DNA of 64,000 bases from an uncultured Tenacibaculum sp. (GCA_947498055.1 CANMJA010000005.1:1-64000), one strand, 5' to 3'. Numbered from the stretch's first letter, positions 1 through 7,867 are shown. Notes: generated by a model not told the origin, from the letters alone. Numbers and translations: made by a program.

Positions 1-1596
1 CTTAATAGAATAAAAGCGGCAACTGGTACAGGTACTACAAATTATAATGTTTCTGGAATTACATACGATAAAAATGGGAATATCCTAACTTTAAAAAGAA
101 GAGGACATACCAATATTGCGGCAACTACTTTTGGTCCAATGGACGATCTAGTTTACAAATATCATTTAGGAGGAAACTTTTTATTAAGTGTAGAAGATAA
201 AACCAATAAGAGTGGTGGTTTTTATGATCAAAATGCAGGTAATGATTATGGAAGAGATGCTAATGGAAACATGATCTTTGACAAGAATAAGAAAATTACC
301 AACATAAAATACAACCATTTAAACTTACCAACTAGAGTAACCATAAACGGTAAAAACATCGATTACAAATACGATGCTGCTGGTATGAAGTTAAGTAAAG
401 CAGTAGAAGGAGTTACTACACAATATGCTGGTGGATATATTTATGAAAATGATGTATTGCAATTCTTTAACCATCCTGAAGGATATGTAAAAGCAAATGT
501 CACATCGAGCGGAGTCGAGATGGATTACGTTTACCAATACAAAGATCATTTAGGAAATGTACGTTTATCTTATACAGACAATAATAACGATGGTACAATT
601 ACCCAAAATGAGATTATAGAAGAAAGTAACTATTATCCATTTGGACTCCAACATAAAGGTTACAACTCAAACTATAATCCTCTGGGAAACAGCGCAGCGC
701 AGAAATTTGGATATAACGGAAAAGAACTTAATGAAGAATTAAGTTTAAATTGGATTGATTATGGAGCTAGGAATTATCAAGCTGATTTAGGACGATGGAT
801 GAATATTGATCCTTTGGCTGAACAATATTATAATACTTCTTCATATGTTTATGCTATTAATGCACCAACTTTTTTTATTGATCCAGATGGTCGAGAAGTT
901 GATGTTACAGACTTAGTTAATGGAGGATCTAAAACTGACACTTGGCTTTTGTTACAGTTGATGATGAATTTAGCAGAAATATCTGGAGAAAAAATCTCTA
1001 CTAATACAAGAAAAGATGGTACTACAGTATTAATGTCGTCAGGTTGTAAACAAGGTTGCGATCCAAGTCGTAGTGCAATAGGTTATGTTTCTCATTTATT
1101 ATCTAGTGATAGTGGAGTAATTGAAGTTAGAAATAATCAAAGAAACAATTCAAAAGATCAAAATGGTGTACCCTTGAAGAATTATGGGTCTCAAGCTTCA
1201 CCGGAAGGAATAATTTATCTTGATGCAAATCAAATTAACAACTTTGAACAATCAATTAATGATGCTGGTTTAAATGGAGATTCAATGAATACTGGTTTTG
1301 TTTTTCTTCATGAAAGTTTACATACAGTAGGAGGAGCATCGTATTTCAATAATATAGAAGATCAAAAAGAGAAAGAAGGAGGTAGGTTTAGAGACCCAAA
1401 AGGTGTCTTTGCTAAATCTTCTTCTGCAGGTAATACAGTTAAGAGAATTAATAAATTCCGTAGAGAAATGGGATTACCAACACGTATGACTTATTCAAAC
1501 TGGAATGCTAAAAGCCCTGGATCAATAGTATTATCAGTTAAAGGAAAAAGAAAAGAAGTACAAATAAAGAACAAACCATTAAAAAGTAAAAAATGA
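1..1596 (+). CDS. Rhs-family polymorphic toxin, 3' part, with HExxH metallopeptidase tip
   Basis: The frame is open from base 1, so the N-terminus and most of the Rhs shell lie outside the window; 531 residues are visible. An Rhs/YD repeat (YDKNGNI) is near residues 21-27. The Rhs-core motif YYPFG is at residues 211-215, DPLAEQY starts near 270, and the shell-closing FIDPDGRE is near 292-299. The variable tip follows. It carries HESLH at residues 437-441, a zincin-type zinc motif, so a secreted metallopeptidase toxin is the likely activity. The stop overlaps the next gene by 4 bp (ATGA), a typical toxin-immunity coupling. The mobile-element core (628-659) lies exactly under YYPFG. Residues before it are resident sequence and residues after it were brought by the element, so this is a chimera made by integration. 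Family assignment is firm; the peptidase activity is inferred from the motif. Confidence 0.9.
   Translation, partial: LNRIKAATGTGTTNYNVSGITYDKNGNILTLKRRGHTNIAATTFGPMDDLVYKYHLGGNFLLSVEDKTNKSGGFYDQNAGNDYGRDANGNMIFDKNKKITNIKYNHLNLPTRVTINGKNIDYKYDAAGMKLSKAVEGVTTQYAGGYIYENDVLQFFNHPEGYVKANVTSSGVEMDYVYQYKDHLGNVRLSYTDNNNDGTITQNEIIEESNYYPFGLQHKGYNSNYNPLGNSAAQKFGYNGKELNEELSLNWIDYGARNYQADLGRWMNIDPLAEQYYNTSSYVYAINAPTFFIDPDGREVDVTDLVNGGSKTDTWLLLQLMMNLAEISGEKISTNTRKDGTTVLMSSGCKQGCDPSRSAIGYVSHLLSSDSGVIEVRNNQRNNSKDQNGVPLKNYGSQASPEGIIYLDANQINNFEQSINDAGLNGDSMNTGFVFLHESLHTVGGASYFNNIEDQKEKEGGRFRDPKGVFAKSSSAGNTVKRINKFRREMGLPTRMTYSNWNAKSPGSIVLSVKGKRKEVQIKNKPLKSKK
628..659 (+). repeat. Attachment core, left junction of the element (attL-like)
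   Basis: This 32-bp sequence recurs exactly at 7969-8000 and 15310-15341, spaced 7,341 bp apart. Sequence to its left differs between this copy and the other two, and sequence to its right differs between the first two and the third. That is the pattern expected of a site-specific recombination core. It codes for NYYPFGLQHKG in the Rhs frame. A dyad TTGGA-C-TCCAA (641-651) lies inside it and could be part of the recombinase site. Confidence 0.85.
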
Positions 1597-2153
1597 GAAA
1601 ACTGATTAAGCAAAGGATAGTTGTCTTAATTATAACTACAGTTTGTATATTTATTTCTGGATGTAATAAAGAAAATAAGAAGAAGCTTAATTCAACTGAA
1701 TATAAAATTGTAAAAAATTGTATTGATTATATCAAAAAAAATAATGATTATAATTTTAATAATAAATTTGTAGTTGAACCTTATTTTAATCATTTTGTAA
1801 TTTCAAACTTTTTTGATCATTCTGCTGAAAAATTTATTTCTTTATTTAAAGATGGAAATAAAGAAAAGTATAAAAAAATGGAAAATAATATAAATAAGAT
1901 ATACGCAGGTCAGTTTAATCAAGATTTACTTAGTTTTTCAGAGGCTGAATCTGCTAATTATGTTATTAGTTTTTCTGGTTTTGGAGAGAATGTAATAATG
2001 GGTTACATTAATTATAATTCTAATATTATAACAAAATCAATTAAAAAGGAAGATTATAAAACTGATGGTAATAACATTGATTATTTTATTTTCTTACTTG
2101 ATGATGATTCTGATATAGAGAAGGTTATCACAACAGCTATAACAATAGGTTAA
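1593..2153 (+). CDS. Putative immunity lipoprotein for the Rhs metallopeptidase
   Basis: This 186-residue protein has a lipoprotein signal peptide: basic MRKLIKQR, a hydrophobic stretch, and lipobox ISGC with the acylated Cys near residue 24. The mature part is Lys/Asn-rich, ends in an acidic LLDDDSDIEK segment, and matches no domain I recognise. It starts inside the stop of the toxin gene (ATGA overlap), the usual place of a cognate immunity gene. A lipoprotein immunity factor would act in the periplasm or outer membrane, which suggests the toxin cuts a periplasmic target. The role is inferred from position and export signal. Confidence 0.75.
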   Translation: MRKLIKQRIVVLIITTVCIFISGCNKENKKKLNSTEYKIVKNCIDYIKKNNDYNFNNKFVVEPYFNHFVISNFFDHSAEKFISLFKDGNKEKYKKMENNINKIYAGQFNQDLLSFSEAESANYVISFSGFGENVIMGYINYNSNIITKSIKKEDYKTDGNNIDYFIFLLDDDSDIEKVITTAITIG

Positions 2154-2154
2154 G

Positions 2155-2392
2155 CGAGATGTCGCGGATTTGATAGCGCAGAAATTTTTTCTGTGCCGAG
2201 TATGAGTAAGCAAACACCCGATCGCGCTGATTTGTAATCAGTGCCGAGTATGAGTAAGCAAACCTCTAGATGGCGTTCGAATGTCTGAGTAAGGCTCGCC
2301 CTAGATGGCGCTAGAATGTCTGAGTAAGGCTCTCGCCCGAATCCTTTCGGGTGACCACAAATAGTAAGCAAATACAATAAATAAAAATAGAT
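2155..2392 (+). repeat. REP-like hairpin tail behind the toxin-immunity pair
   Basis: Short GC-richer palindromes stand out against the AT-rich surroundings. One hairpin (GCGCAGAAA/TTTCTGTGC, 2176-2196) and a second (GCGCTGATT/AATCAGTGC, near 2223-2243) are each followed by a CCGAGTATGAGTAAGCAAAC unit. Two units containing GAATGTCTGAGTAAGGCT follow, then a CGCCCGAA/TTCGGGTG hairpin. The same tail, in shortened forms, follows every toxin-immunity pair in the window. Hairpins of this kind resemble the abundant REP sequences of Bacteroidota. The tail is non-coding; ORFs called across it are spurious. Confidence 0.75.
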
Positions 2393-2393
2393 A

Positions 2394-2419
2394 AAGCCAC
2401 CTTTTACGAGGTGGTTTTT
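2394..2419 (+). terminator. Intrinsic terminator of the toxin-immunity operon
   Basis: A CCACCT/AGGTGG stem with a short loop is followed by TTTTTG. The same terminator occurs behind all toxin-immunity pairs here and lies between this operon and the convergent XRE gene. Confidence 0.8.
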
Positions 2420-2425
2420 GTTGTT

Positions 2426-2755
2426 TTAAGAATATGCTTTTTTGGTTTTATGATAACTAATAGCCATATCAATTAAATCATAAATTTTAGCTCTTTCTTC
2501 GTCACTAAAACTCTCAATATCTTTAATTTTTTTAAGAAGTTCCTTGTCCATAATTATATCTTCTCCACCAATTAAAAAATCAATAGTAACACCAAGTGAA
2601 TCAGCAATACTTTTAGCTGTGTCAATTGATGGTTTAATTTCGTTACGCTCGTATCTTCCAATAATAGGCGCAGATGTACCAACCTTTTTAGCTAATTGAT
2701 CTTGTGACCATTTTAGTCTTTTTCTTAATGATAAAATTCTTTCTCCAAAAGTCAT
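2426..2755 (-). CDS. XRE-family (HTH) transcriptional repressor of the element
   Basis: About 109 residues starting at MTFGERIL; the longer upstream reading is rejected because the promoter's -7 box lies within it. An HTH_3 domain covers roughly residues 1-65 (RLKWSQDQLAKKVG, then the recognition-helix region IIGRYERNEIKPS). A C-terminal helix contains EERAKIYDLIDMA and ends KTKKAYS. This C-terminal pattern is common in Bacteroidota XRE regulators. The gene is divergent from the ATPase/recombinase genes, and a perfect palindrome sits in its own promoter. It therefore probably represses itself and perhaps the mobility genes, like a phage or ICE repressor. Remnants of the same C-terminus occur at 16862 and 22002. 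Confidence 0.85.
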   Translation of the reverse strand: MTFGERILSLRKRLKWSQDQLAKKVGTSAPIIGRYERNEIKPSIDTAKSIADSLGVTIDFLIGGEDIIMDKELLKKIKDIESFSDEERAKIYDLIDMAISYHKTKKAYS

Positions 2756-2794
2756 AAAAAAGTACTGTAAATAACCGTTTATAATGGTTTTCCA

Positions 2795-2826
2795 CAAAAG
2801 TAAGTTACTTATAAGTACTAAACAAA
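2795..2826 (-). promoter_or_regulatory. XRE gene promoter with palindromic operator
   Basis: Read on the minus strand, TTTG (2823-2826), a 20-bp spacer and TACTTTTG (2795-2802) match the Bacteroidota -33/-7 consensus. The spacer contains the perfect 12-bp palindrome TACTTATAAGTA (2806-2817), a good candidate operator for the XRE protein. Promoter and operator are inferred from sequence. Confidence 0.7.
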
Positions 2827-2837
2827 TCAAATAAATG

Positions 2838-2868
2838 TTGTTTTACTAGAACCTATTTATTAGATTTG
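2838..2868 (+). promoter_or_regulatory. Promoter of the ATPase-recombinase operon
   Basis: TTG (2838-2840), a 20-bp spacer and TAGATTTG (2861-2868) match the Bacteroidota consensus. It lies back to back with the XRE promoter, about 20 bp from the palindrome. The box overlaps a possible TTG start at 2866, which excludes that start and favours ATG 2896. Confidence 0.7.
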
Positions 2869-2895
2869 TCACCAATTGGTACTAAAAACTATTTT

Positions 2896-4410
2896 ATGAA
2901 CAATTTAAACACCACCAACCAAAACAACTACGAATACCTAACAAAACACTTAGAAATCCATGTACTAGGCGGTATAAAGGTGAATAAATTAGAAAGTTTA
3001 CGAGTAACACTAAGCGTACAAAAAATAAAATCTACTAATATTTTAAGGCACTCGATAGATTTATACAACGATACACAACTAGAAAAGTTTACAAGAAAAA
3101 TAGCAGAACGCTTAGAAATAGGAACAAGTGTTACAAGAAAAGCATTACAAGAACTAACCAAAGAATTAGAAAACTATCGGTTTTTATTACTAAAAAATGA
3201 AGAAGAGCAGGCAGCGCCTGCATGCAAAGTATTAACTGCTACTGAAGAAAAAAAAGCAATCGATTTTTTAAAAAAGGGAAAGTTGCTAAGCTTAACCAAT
3301 GAGTACATAGGCAAAAGCGGAGTTATCGGAGAAGATGCAAACCGATTGCTTATGTATCTCATTTTTACATCTCGTAAAACAAACAATCCTTTGCATTGTA
3401 TCAGTTTAGGAAGCTCGGGAGTAGGAAAAACCCATTTACAATCTAAAGTAGCAGAATTAATACCCGAAGAAGATAAAGTAGAAATTACAGTATTATCGGC
3501 AAATGCATTTTATTACTTCAATCGTACAGAACTACAACACAAATTAATACTTATAGAAGACTTAGACGGTGCGGAATCTGTACTCTACCCACTACGAGAA
3601 TTACAATCTAAAAAAAGAATTACAAAAACAGTAGTACACAAAGATCAAAAAGGCACTACAAAAACCATCCATTTAACAGTAGAAGGTCCTGTAAGTGTAG
3701 CGGGTTGTACCACACAAGAATCTATTTACGAAGATAATAGTAATCGAAGTTTTTTATTATACATCGATGAAAGCGAGGAACAAGACAAACGCATTATGCA
3801 ATACCAACGTGTAATAAGTGCGGGTAAATTAGATGAAGAAGCACAAATAAGAGCGATCGAATTATTAAAAAACGTACAAAGAGTTTTAAAACCAATTAAA
3901 GTAATAAACCCTTATGCAGAGTTTTTAGAATTACCGCAAAGTGTATTTAAACCAAGACGTACAAATTCCCATTATTTACAATTTATAGAAGCAATTACTT
4001 TTTACAAACAATATCAAAAAACAAAGAAATACGATACAAATACTGGAGAAGAATATATAGAAACGAGTATCGAAGATATAGAAGAAGCAAACGAATTAAT
4101 TACCGAAGTTTTATTACGTAAATCAGATACCATAACAGGAGCAACAAGAAACTACTTAGAAAAGTTAAAAAGATATTTATATATCGAAAATCAAACAACC
4201 TATACAAGTTCAGAAATACGAAGAAATCTACGAATAAAGGAAACAACACTACGTCGTTATCACAAACAATTACTAGAAGAAGGATATATACGAAAAGTAA
4301 AAGCAGAAAAAGGGAAATCCTATCATTATGAAATTGTTGATATACAAGAATATACGAATTTAAAAGAAGCAATAAATAATGCTTTAAACTCTTGTGTATC
4401 GAAGCTATAG
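2896..4410 (+). CDS. Element-encoded ATPase with C-terminal winged helix
   Basis: This 504-residue protein starts at ATG 2896. Walker A is GSSGVGKT (172-179), and a Walker B-like strand LILIEDLD ends with E221-D222. Later segments (VAGCTTQESIYEDNSNRSF) look like sensor and arginine-finger regions of a P-loop DNA helicase or primase-associated ATPase. The last 80 or so residues (SSEIRRNLRIKETTLRRYHKQ and on) form a winged helix. The first 150 residues match nothing I recognise. It is the first gene of the mobility operon, 105 bp before the first recombinase. A role in element DNA processing, copy control or target choice is inferred; no specific reaction can be assigned. Confidence 0.65.
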   Translation: MNNLNTTNQNNYEYLTKHLEIHVLGGIKVNKLESLRVTLSVQKIKSTNILRHSIDLYNDTQLEKFTRKIAERLEIGTSVTRKALQELTKELENYRFLLLKNEEEQAAPACKVLTATEEKKAIDFLKKGKLLSLTNEYIGKSGVIGEDANRLLMYLIFTSRKTNNPLHCISLGSSGVGKTHLQSKVAELIPEEDKVEITVLSANAFYYFNRTELQHKLILIEDLDGAESVLYPLRELQSKKRITKTVVHKDQKGTTKTIHLTVEGPVSVAGCTTQESIYEDNSNRSFLLYIDESEEQDKRIMQYQRVISAGKLDEEAQIRAIELLKNVQRVLKPIKVINPYAEFLELPQSVFKPRRTNSHYLQFIEAITFYKQYQKTKKYDTNTGEEYIETSIEDIEEANELITEVLLRKSDTITGATRNYLEKLKRYLYIENQTTYTSSEIRRNLRIKETTLRRYHKQLLEEGYIRKVKAEKGKSYHYEIVDIQEYTNLKEAINNALNSCVSKL

Positions 4411-4515
4411 GTCGCTACTTCGCCATAGGTTCGCCACTATCAAAAAGCGAAGTTAAACTACTATAAATAAACTTCTTATTGCTAATAATAAAAAAACTTA
4501 AAAAAAGGTCAACCG

Positions 4516-5442
4516 ATGAAAAAATTAAAACTAGAAAACGAAAGCTACAAAACACTTGTTATCAGTTATAAAGAATGGTTAGATATTTTAGGATATGCAG
4601 AAAGTACAATCTATAGTCTACCAATCCATTTACAAGAATTTTTTTATTATCTCGAACAAAATAAGATTCATACCATCAATGAAATAGAAACCAAAACGGT
4701 AAAAGAATATTATAATTATTTACAAGAAAGAACTAACCAAAGAAGAAATGGAGCATTAAGTAAAAGCTATTTAAACAAACATCAACAAGCTTTAAAAAAG
4801 TTTAGAGAATATTTACAAAACCATCATCATACAGGAATTAACATCCATTTAAAATCAGAACAAAACCCAACAGAAGAAAAAGTAAACATACTTACACAAT
4901 CAGAAATTAAAGAATTATTTACAACCACAAATTATAGTCATAAATTAAAACGGATCTGTTTACGAGATAAAGCAATGTTAGTAATCTTGTATAGTTGTGG
5001 ATTACGAAGAAATGAAGCAGTACATTTAAATGTTAGCGACATTTATTTTGAGAAAGAACGCATTTTTGTTAGAAAAGGAAAGAATTATAAAGAACGATTT
5101 GTACCTATTAACAGAAAGAATGCAGAAATTTTAGAAGACTATATTTATGAAGCACGTTTACAATTTAAAGACAGTCATTTTCACGAAGCTTTGTTTATCA
5201 ATAAATTTGGTACACGAATGCAAGGAATGAGTTTTGCAAATCGATTACAAGCCATTGTAAAAGCGAGTGAAAATAAAAATATCCTAGAAAAAGAAATTAC
5301 ACCACATACACTCCGACATTCCATTGCTACGCATTTACTGCAACAAAAAGTAAAGCTAGAAAACATCAAAACTTTTTTAGGTCATAGTAGTTTAGAATCT
5401 ACTCAAATTTATACGCATTTAGTTAAAGAATTAGTTTGTTAA
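4516..5442 (+). CDS. Tyrosine recombinase A (XerC/D-like integrase)
   Basis: This 308-residue protein has an N-terminal SAM-like/core-binding domain (about 1-100) and a C-terminal catalytic domain. All catalytic positions are visible: R164 in GLRRNE, a Lys in RKGKNYKE (about 187-189), H264-x-x-R267 in HTLRH, the His of GHSS, and nucleophile Y299 in QIYTH. Length and motif spacing match XerC/XerD and integron-like recombinases. The next recombinase starts 3 bp after its stop. Its presence within a unit repeated at a 32-bp core makes it the prime candidate for cutting that core. Confidence 0.92.
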   Translation: MKKLKLENESYKTLVISYKEWLDILGYAESTIYSLPIHLQEFFYYLEQNKIHTINEIETKTVKEYYNYLQERTNQRRNGALSKSYLNKHQQALKKFREYLQNHHHTGINIHLKSEQNPTEEKVNILTQSEIKELFTTTNYSHKLKRICLRDKAMLVILYSCGLRRNEAVHLNVSDIYFEKERIFVRKGKNYKERFVPINRKNAEILEDYIYEARLQFKDSHFHEALFINKFGTRMQGMSFANRLQAIVKASENKNILEKEITPHTLRHSIATHLLQQKVKLENIKTFLGHSSLESTQIYTHLVKELVC

Positions 5443-5445
5443 ATT

Positions 5446-6330
5446 ATGGAATATAAAACGTATTTAGAAAAAGAAAAATATAGTTTAACAACTATAGATA
5501 GCTATATAAAACAAGTAGAAAAATTTACGCATTGGTGTAAGAACAATAACACAACCGTAGAAGAAATAGACTATAAAACGATTTTAAAATATATTAAATA
5601 TTTACAAGAAAAAAAGAATACTAAAAAAACAGTTAATCATAAAATAGGCACATTAAAAACGTATTTTAAATATCTATTAGCAGCATATTACAGAGCAGAT
5701 AATCCAATCGAAAACATTAACATAAAAGGAATCAAAAGAACCATTAATTATGTGATTTTAGAATCGGATGAATTAGAGGACTTATACTACAGTTTTGAAA
5801 CTGAAAATATAAAAGACAACTATCATAGATTAACAGCAAAACGAAATAGGATAATCGTTGGTTTATTAATGTATCAAGGATTAACAACCACAGAATTAAT
5901 ACGATTAGAAATAGAAGATTTACAACTCTACAAAGGAAAGATTTATATAAAGAGTGGTACAAGAAGTAATGCAAGAACTTTAGAATTAAAATCGTGGCAA
6001 ATCATAGAATTTTTAGAATACATAAAAGAAGTTAGAGAAGAAATTATTTTAAGAAAAGAACTAGAAAGCAATCGTGTATTTATACCAAATAATAAACGTT
6101 TAGGAATTACGATAAGTCATATTATTAAGAAACTAAAAAAGACCAATAACAAAGTAATTAATATACATCAAATTAGAGCAAGTGTAATTACAAATTGGTT
6201 AAAACAATACAATTTACGAGAAGTACAAGTATTTGCTGGGCATCGTTATATAAGTTCAACAGAACGTTATGTGCAAGATGATTTAGAAAGTTTACACGAA
6301 ATCGTTAATAACTTCCATCCAATTAGTTAA
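5446..6330 (+). CDS. Tyrosine recombinase B, lacking the usual first catalytic Arg
   Basis: This 294-residue protein has the same two-domain plan. H241-x-x-R244 (HQIR), H266 in GHRY and nucleophile Y275 (ERYVQ) are present. The position equivalent to R164 of its neighbour is T147 (GLTTTEL instead of GLRRNE), so the first catalytic Arg appears to be missing. It is translationally adjacent to recombinase A (3-bp gap). It may be a structural or weakly active partner in a mixed tetramer, as paired recombinases work in XerCD or Tn554-like systems. That is inference; another Arg could compensate. Confidence 0.85.
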   Translation: MEYKTYLEKEKYSLTTIDSYIKQVEKFTHWCKNNNTTVEEIDYKTILKYIKYLQEKKNTKKTVNHKIGTLKTYFKYLLAAYYRADNPIENINIKGIKRTINYVILESDELEDLYYSFETENIKDNYHRLTAKRNRIIVGLLMYQGLTTTELIRLEIEDLQLYKGKIYIKSGTRSNARTLELKSWQIIEFLEYIKEVREEIILRKELESNRVFIPNNKRLGITISHIIKKLKKTNNKVINIHQIRASVITNWLKQYNLREVQVFAGHRYISSTERYVQDDLESLHEIVNNFHPIS

Positions 6331-6370
6331 TCATTGTTTATTTATGAAAACAGAAATAAAAACATTAAAT

Positions 6371-6378
6371 TATCTTTG
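6371..6378 (+). promoter_or_regulatory. -7 box (TATCTTTG) before the toxin-antitoxin pair
   Basis: A consensus TAnnTTTG box lies 22 bp before ATG 6401, with no good -33 box. Transcription would begin near 6385, so the antitoxin start at ATG 6401 is preferred over ATG 6344. Confidence 0.5.
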
Positions 6379-6400
6379 TAAACCTAAAACGGTAACGATT

Positions 6401-6649
6401 ATGGATTTAGAAGCTAGAAAATACGAGTTTATACAGAAGTTGTTTAATGTAAATGAATCACTTTTTACTAAGTTAGAAACAATTATAAATAAAGAGTTAA
6501 AAGAATCTGACGATTTTTATACTACAGATGCAAAAGACTTACAAGAAAGAACAAAAGCATCTTTAAAAGCTATAGAAAAAGGAGAAACGAGATCTATTGA
6601 AACATTTAAGAAAGAAGTTGACAATTGGAAGAATCAAAAAGCTATTTAG
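6401..6649 (+). CDS. Antitoxin of a ParE/RelE-type pair
   Basis: About 82 residues from MDLEARKYEF. It is helical and charged, with a central DFYTTDAKDLQERTKASLKAIEKGE segment resembling the toxin-binding part of small Bacteroidota antitoxins. The alternative start at 6344 would add 19 residues, but a -7 promoter box lies inside that extension. The gene overlaps the toxin by 25 bp. It would neutralise the toxin and help keep the element in the chromosome. The family is inferred from size and partner. Confidence 0.65.
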   Translation: MDLEARKYEFIQKLFNVNESLFTKLETIINKELKESDDFYTTDAKDLQERTKASLKAIEKGETRSIETFKKEVDNWKNQKAI

Positions 6650-6969
6650 TAGAAATAACTTCAAAAGCAGAGCAATATTATTGGAATTTATTAGCTGATT
6701 TATATGAAAACCATAGTATTACTAGTGCTAATAAAAAGTCAGATGAAATAATGGAATTAGCAATATCTTTAAAAACAAATCCTCACAGAGGAAGTTTAGA
6801 AGAAGATTTAGCAAGTTTTAATAAAGAATTTAGGTCTTTAATTTACAAGATTACCAAACGAAAAACGGTTAAGATTATTTACTTTATAGAAGAATCTACA
6901 GAAAAAGTATATGTTACAGATTTTTTTGCAACCTTAATGAATCCACTAAAAAAGAAGAAAAGAAATTAA
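6625..6969 (+). CDS. ParE/RelE-family toxin
   Basis: A 114-residue protein from a TTG start inside the antitoxin gene. The fold pattern fits ParE/RelE: VEITSKAEQYYWNLLADLY (strand plus helix), AISLKTNPHRGSLEED, then FRSLIYKI, VKIIYFIEE and KVYVTDFFAT strands. ParE-type proteins block gyrase and RelE-type proteins cut mRNA at the ribosome; sequence alone does not say which applies. It closes the coding part of the element and probably acts as an addiction module. Confidence 0.75.
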   Translation: MEESKSYLVEITSKAEQYYWNLLADLYENHSITSANKKSDEIMELAISLKTNPHRGSLEEDLASFNKEFRSLIYKITKRKTVKIIYFIEESTEKVYVTDFFATLMNPLKKKKRN

Positions 6970-7114
6970 AAGCTTCGCAACTCCGCTACGCTCCGTTGCT
7001 TGCAAAAAACCAATCACCACGGATAGCCAGCCGTACCCCACCGCACTGTAATTTTTGTCTCCCAGCCTCATGTACAGCACATTGTTTTTTTTACTTCACC
7101 AGCCGCCACATTAC

Positions 7115-7149
7115 ACTAACAAAAATCTTCGAACAGAATTTTTGTTAGC
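7115..7149 (+). other. Hairpin in the element's non-coding end
   Basis: CTAACAAAAAT (7116-7126) pairs with its complement ATTTTTGTTAG (7138-7148). It may end toxin-antitoxin transcription, but no clear U-tract follows. The stretch 6970-7211 is otherwise without ORFs and is C- and A-rich. Confidence 0.5.
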
Positions 7150-7211
7150 TTCATTTAGCCAACGCCAAAAAACAAAGAGCTGCAGCCAACGCGCAAAGCC
7201 AAAAAGTACCC

Positions 7212-7846
7212 CTAGCTAAGTTACATAATAGTAGTTATAATACTCTTCCACAAGTTCCAGGTAGTTATAACTGCTATTATGCAAAATAGCCGCTCTCCAT
7301 GGTCTCCCGTTGGTCGGACTTTAATTTGGTTGATCCCAACCCAACACGCTTAATTTGAATGAAAAACAAGGCATTTTAAAAAGGTAGGATTATCTGCCGC
7401 ATACGCCAACGCAAAATCCTACTTTTTTAAAACGGAATTTTATTACATTTGTTTGTTATATAAAATTACTAAGAGAAATCTTGCTTATTTTTATAATAAA
7501 ATTTAATAGTTAAACCCATTCAATCTTGAGTGGGTTTTTTTATGCATAAATTTTACGTTTTAAATCATAATGGAACAGCGGCTGGTGTATGCGGCTGCGT
7601 TCCATTGTGATTTAAAATGACTTGTTTTTCATCTAAAAGCACATTTAAGCCAGTAAAAACAGAGTTTAAGCAGTGATTGAAAAGGTTTGATATTTAGATA
7701 AAGCTTTTAAAATCCTTGTCTTAAACTGACAATTTTAGCAACGTAAAGTCAAGCGGCTGGCGGTGCGGCTATTTAACATAAATGTATTATAGTACCTGAA
7801 ACGCAGTGCAAGAGTATTATAATAGCAATTATGTTACTTAGCTTAG
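7212..7846 (+). repeat. Large nested imperfect inverted repeat at the element's right end
   Basis: Outer arms of about 80 bp (7212-7293 and 7765-7846) are imperfect reverse complements: CTAAGTTACATAAT pairs with ATTATGTTACTTAG, and GCAAAATAGCCGC with GCGGCTATTTAAC. Inside them a second pair (7357-7376 and 7614-7634, containing GAAAAACAAG and CTTGTTTTTC) encloses two strong hairpins (7374-7432 and 7556-7619). The loops of those hairpins are complementary to each other (GCCGCATACGCC near 7397, GGTGTATGCGGC near 7584). There is no ORF. The symmetry suggests a folded single strand, a protein-binding array, or paired element ends. Confidence 0.75.
7457..7541 (+). ncRNA. Possible small RNA in the centre of the inverted repeat
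   Basis: A TACATTTG -7 box (7444-7451) precedes an AT-rich segment that ends in a clear intrinsic terminator. The stem is AACCCATTCAA / TTGAGTGGGTT with a TTTTTTT tail (about 7513-7541). The terminator resembles that of the two putative chromosomal small RNAs at 35,765 and 56,560. There is no good -33 box, so the promoter is weakly supported; the terminator itself is clear. Confidence 0.4.
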
Positions 7847-7867
7847 GAATATCCACACTAATTTTTT

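Noticed and set aside
2150..2377. 75-residue minus-strand ORF (and its copy at 9491-9718)
   Set aside because: It is a translation of the REP-like hairpin tail (repeating LLILGT units) with no ribosome binding context; not a gene.
2866..2895. TTG start for the element ATPase
   Set aside because: It overlaps the -7 box TAGATTTG (2861-2868), so it would not be in the transcript; ATG 2896 is used instead.
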